Source: Papilionanthe hookeriana x Papilionanthe teres
Lineage: Eukaryota; Streptophyta; Magnoliopsida; Asparagales; Orchidaceae
DNA length: 64,000 nt
Direction of reading: 5' to 3'
Assembly: GCA_022702705.1 (NCBI GenBank)
Contig: CM040428.1
Span: 58,508,155-58,572,154, forward strand
Shown here: positions 1 to 9,929 of the stretch, piece by piece
How positions within the stretch are numbered: the first letter of the stretch is position 1
Layout of the letters: the number at the start of each line of letters is the position of its first letter
Notes under the pieces: generated by a model
What the model was told of the DNA's origin: nothing
What the model saw: only the letters and a program-made list of their open reading frames with translations
Database searches by the model: none
Program-made: the position numbers and the translations under genes

Positions 1-183
1 ATATTAATTATAATATTATAATATTTATATTAATATCATTAATATTATAATATTATTATTGTTATTAATAATTTATAATATATTATAATGTATAGAAGTT
101 TAATTATTTAAAATATGATAAATTTTTATAATGTATAATTATTTTTAAAATATCATAAATTTTTTATATATAATTATTTTAAA
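1..183. other. AT-rich intergenic sequence
   Basis: Almost pure A/T with irregular TAATAT runs. No coding potential or promoter-like element was seen. Confidence 0.6.
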
Positions 184-376
184 TTATTTTATATTTCGAA
201 AAATAACGAACCGAACACGAACGAACACATCACTGTTCGTGTTTGGTTCGTTTAACAAACCGAACAAAAAAATTTGTTCGTGTTCGTCTCGTTTGCTATC
301 GAACGAATCAAACACAAACTTCTTGGCGAACTGAACACGAACTGATCGCGAACAACGAGCTTTTTTGACAACCCTA
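184..376. repeat. GTTCGTGTTCG-type dispersed repeat
   Basis: The stretch is built of many GAACGAAC / GTTCGTGTTCG words and ends in GACAACCCTAG. The same word composition and end recur at about 2564-2705, 4300-4400, 62730-62820 and 63077-63240, so this is one dispersed, non-coding repeat family. Ends of the form TAGGGNTGT are often seen in hAT-type elements, but no target duplication was found here, so the class is open. Short minus-strand reading frames across it are a by-product of the repeat words. Confidence 0.5.
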
Positions 377-688
377 GTTTTGAGTATATCAATATGTGGT
401 TGTAAATTAATTGAACATAAATGAGGCAAGCAATTACATACATAGCATCAGAAACTTTGCTATTTACAAATCTAGCACTCTTTTATCTATTTTTCAATTT
501 TTCACTCAATAATCAAAATTCATAATAATATCCCGACCTATATTTTTTCTTTTTATCAAATTCTCAATAATTTGATCGTGGCTTGAACACATAAATGTAT
601 TGGTTTGGTAATTCAATAATATCACCTTAGTACTACATTTTGTAAGTAATAATGTTTCAGATGCTATGCATGAAATTATCCTCGTTTA

Positions 689-1727
689 GGGTCTGTTTGA
701 GACATCTGTAGATTATTTATAATCAGTTGATAAGCGATTATCACGATAATCTCGTAATCGATAATTTGCGAGATTATCGGGATAAGGCTGAGCTTGTTGT
801 TTGAGGAGAACATTCGGAACAACGTATTAGCGAGTTGTAGTTGGATAAATGGCTAATTCTATTTTCTATTTGGAAGAGTACCAATAATGGACTTAAGTTG
901 TGAATGTAATACAACAGAATGAAAAAACACAATTTAATTTACCAAGTTAACGATCATCATCAAGTAGAAAAAAGAGGAAACAAAACTGAAAAATCAATTA
1001 GCAAAAGAAATTAAATTTCATACTGAAATATGAGTAATGTTGTGGGAGTACTCTTAATTCTTCTTCCTCTATAACAAATATCGCATGCAAATTAATATTT
1101 CTAAGAGAAAATAGTTTTAAAAAATCAAAGAAACAATGTTTCATTTTTGCAATTCATGAGAAATGATTCTCAATTATAATCGGAATCAAACTTGTATGAT
1201 TGGTGATAAAAAATAAATGAAAAATAAGGAATCCAAAAAATATTTACAGTGGACAGGGAAGGTGTTGAGAAGAGAAGTGTTGAAGGACAGCTTCGATTCT
1301 GCAGTTCGAGTTCCGGAGGAATAGCGTGCTGTGGTTCGAGTGCTGGAGGAAACGCGATCGGGACGGGTTGGGAGAAATTGCGACCAGATTGAAGTGGGAA
1401 TGATCTGGAGGAATTGCGACCGGGACAAGTTGGTAGGAATCGTGACCAGGAATGGTTGGGAGGAATCGTGACCGGGAATGGTTGGGAGAAGGATTGGGGA
1501 AGAGATCAAGGCTCCGAAGCGCGACCAGGCCAAGGATCGGAGACGAGATCGAGGGCTGGAGGGTAATGAGTTCGAACAAAATGCATAAAGCGGCCTCCGA
1601 GGTGCGGCTGTGATTAATGAAGAATTTGCGTCGACGACTTCGTATCGTCATTCATACGCGTGAAACAAACTCCTGCTCGGCATTTTCGAAACGTCCCACT
1701 GCACTAATAAGCTGCCCAAACTAGCCC
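689..1727. mobile_element. PIF/Harbinger-like non-autonomous element
   Basis: The ends are GGGTCTGTTTGAG on the left and, read inward on the other strand, GGGCTAGTTTGGG on the right. Both are flanked by TTA (686-688 and 1728-1730), which is the 3-bp TWA target duplication typical of PIF/Harbinger. No transposase frame is present in the 1039 bp. The right half is GC-richer and holds a degenerate minisatellite of ~26-27 bp units (about 1366-1495, core GGAATCGTGACCGGGAATGG), which leaves minus-strand reading frames of up to 135 codons open. The call rests on TIR plus TSD only. The two TIRs differ at several positions, so the element is old or the pairing could be chance. Confidence 0.5.
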
Positions 1728-1817
1728 TTAGTTGTAAGGGATGATTTAAATTTATTTTAAAATGGATGTGAGTTTGGGGCCATATTTAAATCTAACTAAT
1801 TATAGACATAGAATTAA

Positions 1818-1989
1818 GAAAAAATATTGCATCAGGACACCTGATGTGCGGACACGAATGACGGGGCGTCATGTGGAAAATGGGCCGCCACCATACACTG
1901 CGATTGGTTGGTGTATGGAATGGCGGGGCCCACTTTTCACATGGCGCCCCGCCATTCGTGTCTGATGCATCCTGATGCAATATTTTTTC
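1818..1989. mobile_element. MITE, family A copy 1 (9-bp TSD)
   Basis: This is a 172-bp foldback element. The left arm starts GAAAAAATATTGCATCAGG, and the right arm read on the other strand starts with the same 19 bases. The arms stay similar for roughly 60 bp, through GACACGAATG and a GCGGGGC core. It is flanked by a perfect 9-bp duplication, TAGAATTAA (1809-1817 and 1990-1998). No protein is encoded. A 9-bp duplication is typical of Mutator-like elements. The copy at 4914-5077 belongs to the same family. Confidence 0.85.
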
Positions 1990-2554
1990 TAGAATTAACG
2001 GTGAACTTTCTCAAAAGATTTTATATGGATTGGTGAACTGCCTGAAAATCGTGGGAAAATACAAAAGCAGTGACAGTGAATCATTCTATATGTAATGTCT
2101 TAAAATTGACAATTTCATAGTGGACAAACAAGTATGTCATCTTATTTTTATTTTTATTTTTATTTTTATTGCCAAATTTATTAATATATTTGTTGCATAG
2201 TCACAAATCGAAATAGAAATTTTTGTTTTTTTTATTAAAATTTTATTTTTTTAATTATATCATTATTGAGGTACATATCATTTAAACTTTGGGAAATTTA
2301 CTTATGTTAGCACTCAATTTTATTGGATTTACATATCTCACACCTAATCTTTCATACTTACAGATATAACAGTAGACCTATGTATGATGAAAAAGGCGAA
2401 TTTAACCATTAAAAAATATAATTATAGTTTTTCATTTGATATGAAAGAATTTGGTGGTATGCATGTAAGAATTTAGTGCTATGAATGTAAATGCTTTCAT
2501 ATTTATTTCTGAAAAGTGAAAGATAATTGTCTAATTTGCAAGTAATAACCACTT

Positions 2555-2897
2555 AGTGGCGGAAATGTTCGGTTCGTTAAAAAATACCACAGTGCATGTT
2601 CGGACTGTTTATATTTCGAGCAACAATAATGTGTTCGTATTCGACTCGTTTGTTTAGCGAGCCGAAAAACGAACTGTTCACGGACAAAAAACTGTTTTGA
2701 CAATTCCAATCACACAACCGTTTGATAGTGAGGGTTGGGGGTAGATTTAAATCTTATTATTTATATTAAAACATCACTTAAATATAATTTAATATAATTG
2801 AATACATTTCATTCTATTATTTTTAATTAATAATTTTAATTGATTATAAATGTTTGTAGCCTTGTAGCCAGTTAAATTTTTAAAGATACTAATTATC

Positions 2898-2960
<63 letters not shown>
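2555..2960 (+). repeat. Dispersed repeat, copy R1
   Basis: A GTTCG-rich block (2564-2690) is followed by TTTTGACAA, an AAATCTTATTATT / TAAATATAATTTAATATA block and a (TA)n tract. The same order of blocks occurs, inverted, at about 62836-63110, with clear base-level similarity (for example ACATCAYTTAAATATAATTTAATAT read on matching strands). No coding potential. The element class is unknown, and the right end has run into the LTR-like sequence that starts at 2962. Confidence 0.6.

Positions 2961-2961
<1 letters not shown>
2900..2961. repeat. (TA)n microsatellite
   Basis: About 31 uninterrupted TA units. It sits exactly at the junction between repeat R1 and the LTR-like sequence. Confidence 0.95.
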
Positions 2962-2963
<2 letters not shown>

Positions 2964-3885
2964 ATACGCCACCTACAAAATTTAATCATTTGGCACAAAT
3001 TTTGAGGATATATATATATATATTGATACGCAACCTACAAAATTTAATCATTTGACACAAATTTTGAGGCAAATATTATAAGCAAGAAACGTTCAAATCT
3101 TCATAAAAAGTCATCTAGAGCTCCGATTTTAGCAAACTTATAGTCAAATTGACCGGCTCGATGAGAGGAACCTAATGACATCAAAGTTAGTCCAATCTGA
3201 GTCAAATCAAGTCCGGATCGAATCATGTAACTGCTTTTGGAAGATTTATGGATATATTTGGAAGGTCAAACAAATGTCGGCACTAGCAAGCCTATACTCG
3301 AATCGAGCGTCTCGATAAAACGAATCCAATGAGCCTAAGATCACTCAATCTAGACATTGTTAAAGCCATCAAATGCCCCTTAAACATTATCTGATCAAGG
3401 GAAGCCCTTAGACCGTTCGATCAAAATGACTGTATTAATTGCACCCAAATCCTTATAAATAGATCTCCACCCCTCACATGAGAGTGGGAAGAAGTCTAGA
3501 GAAAGAGCCAGAAGTCTTGAGGAGAAGCTGCAGCTCAACATCATTGTCAACCGTCGAGGACCACCGCCGACCGTCATCGACCATCGCCGTCCTCCATCGA
3601 GCAGTGCTTACCATCGTCGACCACCGCTAACCACTATCGTCAATCACCACCAACTAGACATTGTCAATCGACATTGTAATCTAAAGAGTATAATTACCCA
3701 TCACTGTCAGTGGGACAGAGATTTCGTAGCGTCAATCAACGGTGGATTTTCACAACTCAGGTCGAGTCCAGTGATTTTTCACTTTATAGGTTTTACGTAA
3801 AAACTACGAGTCGATCATCGCATTTATTTATTTTACACTTGTGTGTGTGTTGAATTCGTACAACTGCTAAGACGATAATGAGTAT
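2962..3885 (+). repeat. LTR-like sequence with core promoter, copy 1
   Basis: This block begins TGATACGCCACC and is about 75% similar by eye over its full length to 38284-39153 in the same orientation. It contains a plant TATA box (TTATAAAT at 3453-3460), a purine-rich leader, then a GC-rich stretch of CGACCACCGCCGACC-like words, and ends near GTGTGTTGAATTCGTACAA. That architecture (upstream part, TATA, leader) suits a solo LTR of an unknown retrotransposon. The first ~50 bp are duplicated locally (2962-3010 and 3024-3070) around a second TA tract. No flanking 5-bp duplication was recognised, so the exact ends are uncertain. The small reading frames inside are not coding. Confidence 0.5.
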
Positions 3886-3912
3886 CTCTTACTACACAAA
3901 TTTTTACGCACG

Positions 3913-3916
<4 letters not shown>

Positions 3917-3954
<38 letters not shown>
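3917..3954. repeat. (TA)n microsatellite with ATGTATGT tail
   Basis: A TA tract followed to about 4025 by degenerate TGTATATG / GTATGTAT tetranucleotide repeats. These explain a tyrosine/isoleucine-rich minus-strand frame over 3833-4057. Confidence 0.9.
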
Positions 3955-3957
<3 letters not shown>

Positions 3958-4216
3958 CATCTATATGTATATGTATGCATCTATATGTATATGTATGTAT
4001 GTATTTATGTATGTATGTACGTATGTTAAGATACAAGCACCGCTTTAATGTCATCAAAATTTATGAAAGATGCTAAAATCATAAAACGCAACAGTCAAAC
4101 CAACCATAAAATAACTAAATAACACCTTAAAGTAAAGGGGTCATACGAAATAGGAAAACTACGTGCCAAAAAAACACCATATTCCAACTTGTAATGCTTG
4201 AAACAAGGTAAACTAA

Positions 4217-4218
<2 letters not shown>

Positions 4219-4265
<47 letters not shown>

Positions 4266-4400
4266 GAGTCCAAAACGAGCTAACATGAACGACAAATTTT
4301 TATTAATATTCGACTCATTAATTTAGTTAATGAATGAAACACAAACTTCTTAACAAGCTAAACATAAATTATTCGTGAACAACGAGCTATTATGACATCA
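4219..4400. repeat. (TA)n tract plus GTTCG-family repeat fragment
   Basis: TA units at 4219-4263 are followed by a diverged piece of the GTTCG repeat family (AACGAGC, ATTCGTGAACAACGAGC) ending in TATGACATCAC. It resembles the arrangement at 62730-63110. Confidence 0.5.
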
Positions 4401-4904
4401 CTAATAGCGCAGTCCAATTTAGGGGGAAAAGAAAGACCAAAAAGGCCTGATATTTATGAGAAAGAAGACAACACGAAGGGCTTTAAAAACATCAACCATA
4501 GATAAGCAATATGATTTAGTTAATTCAAAATAATTGCATTAAATACATTCTTTATGATGGAGCTGCGCAATAAATGACATCCCATAAAGTTTGCACTATT
4601 AAAGTTCATTGTAAAAGTTATCCTGAAGCGCCATTATTTTAAATGATGTGGCAAAATTTTATTTATAATTTAGCCCTTACAACCAATGCATCATTCTGAA
4701 GAAATAGGGAAGAATGAAGAAACAGTAGAATAAGGGAAAGTGGAAAGATAAAAGGCAAGCCATAAGAGAAGATAAATGAAAGGAATTCCTTATTTCTTTT
4801 GATACTAAATGCATTATATGAGAGCAGTATATTTATAGCTCTTTTACACGGCGAAGTTGTAATTAGCAGTAGGATGAAATCGTGATTTTACAAGCTTGAT
4901 AACT
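4401..4904. other. Intergenic sequence, no gene seen
   Basis: Ordinary AT-rich DNA with no recognisable coding frame, RNA gene or repeat structure. Confidence 0.5.
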
Positions 4905-4913
4905 AATATATAG

Positions 4914-5077
4914 GGAAAAATATTACATCCGGATGTCCGGATGTGCGGACAACGGCCCGGATGCAGCATAGGAGGGGAGGAATCGGACCTCCGCCCTCCT
5001 CACTGCATCCGGGCCATTGTCCGCACTGCATCCGGGCCGTTGTCCGCACATCCAGACTCAGGATGTAATATTTTTCC
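4914..5077. mobile_element. MITE, family A copy 2 (9-bp TSD)
   Basis: This is a 164-bp foldback element with perfect 17-bp ends GGAAAAATATTACATCC. The arms continue as GGATGTGCGGACAACGGCCCGG for about 50 bp, and part of the right arm (TGCATCCGGGCCRTTGTCCGCA) is present twice in tandem. It is flanked by a perfect 9-bp duplication AATATATAG (4905-4913 and 5078-5086). It shares its end sequence and internal GTGCGGAC words with the element at 1818-1989. No transposase; mobilisation by a Mutator-type transposase in trans is inferred from the 9-bp duplication. Confidence 0.88.
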
Positions 5078-5224
5078 AATATATAGACACTTTTACTTTT
5101 ATCAGCGAAGTCCTAAACCATGAAAACCTTCACTAGCTTGCTCGAGTGGCTGCTGAGGAGAGTTGCAAGGAGGGGAGGAAGGTAAAATCGAAACTTGAGA
5201 GAGAGAAGTATATCACTATTACCC

Positions 5225-5705
5225 CCCTTCAAGAGATTATCAAGTTTTGTGATCGTCAATCTGTTGGTAAGATTTCGATGTCTATTCATCGGTAGTGGTT
5301 TTGTGAAAATGTTACAAGTTGATTTTTAGTCACAAATGTTGTAGATCTAGGTGTTTGAGCTTTAGATGATCTTTGATAAAGGGGTAATCAACTTCTATGT
5401 GTTTTGTCCAAGTATGAAGACATGATTGTGTGCTAATGCGATTGCAAAAGTCTTGTCACCGTATAGAGGAGTTAAAGATGGTTATTGATTGGTAATTTTT
5501 GTCGTAGACTTCTGAGCCAAATAATTATTATTGTGGTAGTTGCTAAGGTTATATATTCTAATTATGTAGAAAATTTAGCCATCATATGTTATTTCTTTGC
5601 TAACCATGAGATAAGATTGGGTCCTAGGTAGATGCAAAATCTGGATGTGGATTTTTTGTCAATATTGTCACTGGCTCATTCTGCATCTGCATAAGCATTT
5701 AAGAA
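5225..5705 (-). pseudogene. Ty1/copia RNase H remnant
   Basis: Read on the minus strand, broken frames give NAYADAEWAS, then KKSTSRFCIYLGPNLISWLAKK-type residues, and further on a degraded KNQL..FTK-like tail. This is the conserved end of copia reverse transcriptase/RNase H. Stops and frameshifts are frequent. The right edge lies about 35 bp from the insertion point of the giant gypsy element. The continuation expected beyond 31536 was not recognised, so the copia copy was already truncated or is too decayed there. Confidence 0.65.
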
Positions 5706-5734
5706 ACGAGAACCAAAGATGATAATTCAAAGTG

Positions 5735-5739
5735 ATTAG
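5735..5739. other. Left target-site duplication ATTAG
   Basis: ATTAG immediately precedes TGTCGGC at the left LTR. An identical ATTAG follows the right LTR at 31532-31536. A perfect 5-bp duplication is the signature of LTR-retrotransposon integration. Confidence 0.95.
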
Positions 5740-7799
5740 TGTCGGCATATTTTTAGGTTATGTGTTGTATTTTGAAAAGGGAGTCGCCTAACAGAAGTTG
5801 TCGGCGAATTTTAATTTAATTTAAATAAATAATTTGAAAAGTAGTATTTTATTTTGAAAATAATTTTAAATTTGAAAATTTTAAAATATGAAATCAGACG
5901 ATCTCGCATCCCGAATAGTTTATATAAACGAGCGCCGCATCACAAACCGTGTATCTATCCCGAAGAATAGACACCTATTGCTTGATGATGGGGCTCGATT
6001 AAATAAACTAGAAAGGTTTGTGACATCCGTTTGATACTGCGAACCAATTTTATAAGCTGAATAAATTCACTAGCTTAATATAAATGAATTAAGCGGGGTT
6101 TATATTACACAGGTTCTTAAAGTTCACTATAAGGGCAAGCCACTATAGTTAATTACATCTTAAGTGACGGGAATCACCTAAGAAAACTCTCGATAATAAT
6201 CAATAATTCTGCTCTCAAGAATTTCGAAGTTTAAGTTTTCGAAGGATTGGATTTTGGAAATTTCGAATAGGGAATGGATCGAATTTAGAACATTTTTTTT
6301 ATTTTGGGAATTCAAAGGAAGAAAAGTAGGAGAGATCACGGATTCGAAGCGGACTTCGGTAATCTCCCGACTATCCTATTGTTTGGCTTGGATTTAAGAA
6401 AGTCATAATGTTTATTTAATGTTTTAATCTTGCCGATTTAGTTAATTAGGGCTTATATTTATATGATAGAATCATACAAATTGCACAGAAGATATGAGGG
6501 TTTATGTCGTATCGGACGACTACCTCGGAATCCTAAGACCGGTTAGGGCTTAATTTGCAATGCAAATGCCTAACGAAGAGTTGAGGATTTATGTTGCACT
6601 AGGCAAACTACCTCGAAGTCCTATGGCTTGGTTGTTTAATTCTAGGGAAGTTTTGCTTGGCGACGACGATGGCCGTCTTGCCCACCATGCTCAGAGCTCC
6701 TTGTCGTTGCGAGAGGTTTAGTTTTAGAAATCATAAATCGGGGGATGAGAAAAGTGTTACGGTTTAGAGAAGTCTTAATTTCCAAGTGTTTTTTGTGTTT
6801 TAATTAAAACAAATCTTAAAGTTGATTATAACGACACCGGTTAAGATCCCGCGGTTCCATCCTTCAGGCATCATTATTTTTATCGGATTCACTTAGTCCG
6901 GATGAATTTGCTAAACTCAGTTGAATGAGTTCCACACTTTCATTTAGACCAGTGGAAATCCCGTTAGCAACACGTAGGTTACATCATCAGAGGTATTCAC
7001 GATCATCCAACAAGACGTTTTAATTTAGTTGTAATTGTAGTTTTGTGTTACGTTTGTGATTAAATTTTGAGTTGTCTTATATTTTGAAATGTTGTGGAGG
7101 TGAATTTTATCTTGTAGTGTCTTTTATTTTAATTTTGGGTTTCAGTTTTGGTTTACGTCCATAAAGGTGTAGGTTTTCATGCAAGCTGTTGTTTATCATG
7201 CAAGAAAAATAAAGTGCATTTGCGATAAAATAAAGCTATGATAAAATAAAAGCGTACACAGGAGGGTCTTCCCGTCATCCAAGCTGCACTTAAAACACGG
7301 TTAGAATATTTAAGCAAGTTCCTAGGTAAAGCTAAGGGAAAGGCTTATGGTTTTCTACCAAATTCCTAATCACTATAGCTAGTCATTTCTATGACGTCTA
7401 GGTTCTTTGTGTTTTTGGTTTGAAGACGATTTTCTTCATCGAGAACAATTAAGTTCGATTGTTCTTATCAACATCCTATCATATTGAGGAAGTGCTTAGG
7501 AGAGATCCCGAACATCTTTTCAATATTTCTAGGATTGTTTTAAGTCAAATGAATTTAATTGTGTAAATGAATCGATCGTCCAGAGGTTTTGAAGTTTTGT
7601 TAACTTGCTCGAGTGAGCTAGGACATTTGAATATCACATAAGTGAAGTAACATTTCATTTTAATGTTCTACTTAGGAGTTATGATAACTAAAGCTCTCAA
7701 GGGCAAAATGATATTTAATGATTTGTGATTCAAATTTAAGTTCAAATTAATGATTTAAGTTTGGAATAGTGTTCGAGTTATTTTAAATTTATTTCTTCA

Positions 7800-8135
7800 T
7801 GTCTTAAGTGAGGTTATTTAATTCAATTTAATTTAATTTAATTTAATTTAATTTTAATTTAATTTAATTTAGTTTGATTTGATTTAATTTAATTCAATTT
7901 AATTTATTTGATTTAATTTCTTAATTTAATTTAATTTAATTTTAATTTAATTTAATTTAATTTAATTTAATTTAATTTATTTAATTTAATTTAATTTACT
8001 TATTTAATTTAATTTAATTTAATTTAATTTAATTTATTTAATTTAATGTATTTAATTCATTTAATTTAATTTAATTTGTTTATTTAATTTAATTTAATTT
8101 TAATTTAATTTGTTTATTTAATTTAATTGAAATTT
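7800..8135. repeat. (TTTAA)n low-complexity block in the LTR
   Basis: Some 60 degenerate copies of AATTT/TTTAA, with the same interruptions (ATTCAT, TTGTTTATTT) in the other LTR at 26243-26560. The block was therefore part of the LTR before insertion. Confidence 0.9.
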
Positions 8136-9921
8136 TTTTTGAAAGAGTTTAATGATTTAATTTTACTTTACTTGATTAAGTCTTTTAATATTTTAAATTT
8201 GAGTTATCATTTTAATTAAGAGTTGAATATTAATGAGATGATTAATTTAGGGATTTTTAAATTAAAGAATAAATCTCTTCATAATAATATCCCTTATTTT
8301 AATAATTCCAATTTTATTATTCTTCGAAATTCAATTAATTATTTAATTAAAGTTTAATCATTTTAAATTGCTTAATGGGTTTCTACCCTTTAATTATTAA
8401 ATTTCAATCATCCAAATCAGATTAGGATCAAATATTTTACTTGTTAATTTTTTATTAAACCTAAAGTTTTAATTAAGGATTAAAATTTTAATTATCATTT
8501 TGCCCTTTAAGCCTAATAATTTCATAACTCACTAAATTGAACTCAAATGAACTTGAAATTTTTTATGTGACTTCACTTATGTGTCAATGAAGACATGAGA
8601 GGAGAAAATGTGATTTTTCTGTATTTAATTTATTTATATAATTATCTTTTGTAGAAAATAGAAATTTCCAAGGAAAATTCAATAATATGACCAAGGGAAA
8701 GTTTCTGTCCTTAAGAAAATTAGGGGACATTCCTAATGACCAGAGGACCACTTGGACCAAATTTTGTAATTTTTTGAATTATATTTTATTTATTAGAATT
8801 ATTTTAAGTTCTGGAGTATTAATTAATTTAAAAATAAAACAAATGTTGAAAAATAAATTTTATAATTTTTAAAATTCTCTCTGATATCAAGGATTCCAGA
8901 GAACCAAACTTTGCAATTTTATGATTTTTCTTTGATTTATTATAATTATTTTGGTGAAAATGCTAGAAAATATATTTTTTTAATTTTAAAATTACCCTAG
9001 AGCTTTAAAAATTAATATCTCACTAAATAGACCTAGGAAAAATATGAGACTTGTTCCCAAGTGATTGAAATTCAAAATATGACATTTTGGTGAATTTTAT
9101 TATTTTTGTGATTTTTATTATTTTTTAATTATTAAAAATATTAAAATAATATTAAAAATCAACTTTTTAGAAAATTGAAATTTTAATTTTCTTAAACTCC
9201 CTGATATCAGAGAGACTCCAAAACCAATTTGGTGAATTTTTGAAAGATATTTTGAAAGTTATGAATTTTTAAAATTTAAAATGACTAAGTGGCTTAATCA
9301 GCCCGATTAGTGGGGCTAACCAAGTCCAATTGACCTCAAATTTTTATGATGGGTTCCTCTGATCCTAAAGGTCAGTGGAGAATTGATTTCAAGTCAATTT
9401 GATCTATGGTTAACTCTAATTAATTAGAGACCTATTTTGAGTGTTTAAGCCAATTAGGGTTAATCTAAGTGAATTAACTCAAATCCTATTTTTCCTAGGG
9501 TTCTCTGGTCATAAGGAACATCACCAAATTTTCTTAGAATTTATTTCACAACATGCTAATTTTTGGAATTAAAATAGTTAAAATAGCAACATGCATTTGA
9601 AAAATCAATAACTTTTCATAGGGATGGCCTCTGACTTTGGAAAATTCGGGGAATGTTCCCAAGTTCGGAGGCTTGAAGCTTCTATGGTCTCATGCCATGG
9701 TGAATTGTATGAATGCATGGAGAATTAAATGTATGCAGAGAGTAAATAAATTACTAAAAACAAAATACTTGGACAAAATTGAATGATTTCTTTTCCACAT
9801 TATTCTCCTCAGTTCACTTGAGCGAGAGGGTATTTTTATTTTATTTTTGTGATTTTTCTACACAGAGATATGAATTTTCCAAGTTTAGGGAATTAAATAA
9901 ATAGGAAAATACCCTATTTTT

Positions 9922-9929
9922 CTATTTAT
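9922..9929 (-). promoter_or_regulatory. Candidate LTR TATA box (left LTR)
   Basis: On the minus strand ATAAATAG lies directly downstream of a ~200-bp GC-rich island (9932-10140), the arrangement expected of a plant core promoter. The same word is at 28348-28355 in the right LTR, which would drive the element. If correct, U3 is about 3.2 kb and R-U5 about 4.1 kb. A second minus-strand candidate, TATTTAAA, lies near 10724-10731. The call rests on sequence context only. Confidence 0.35.
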
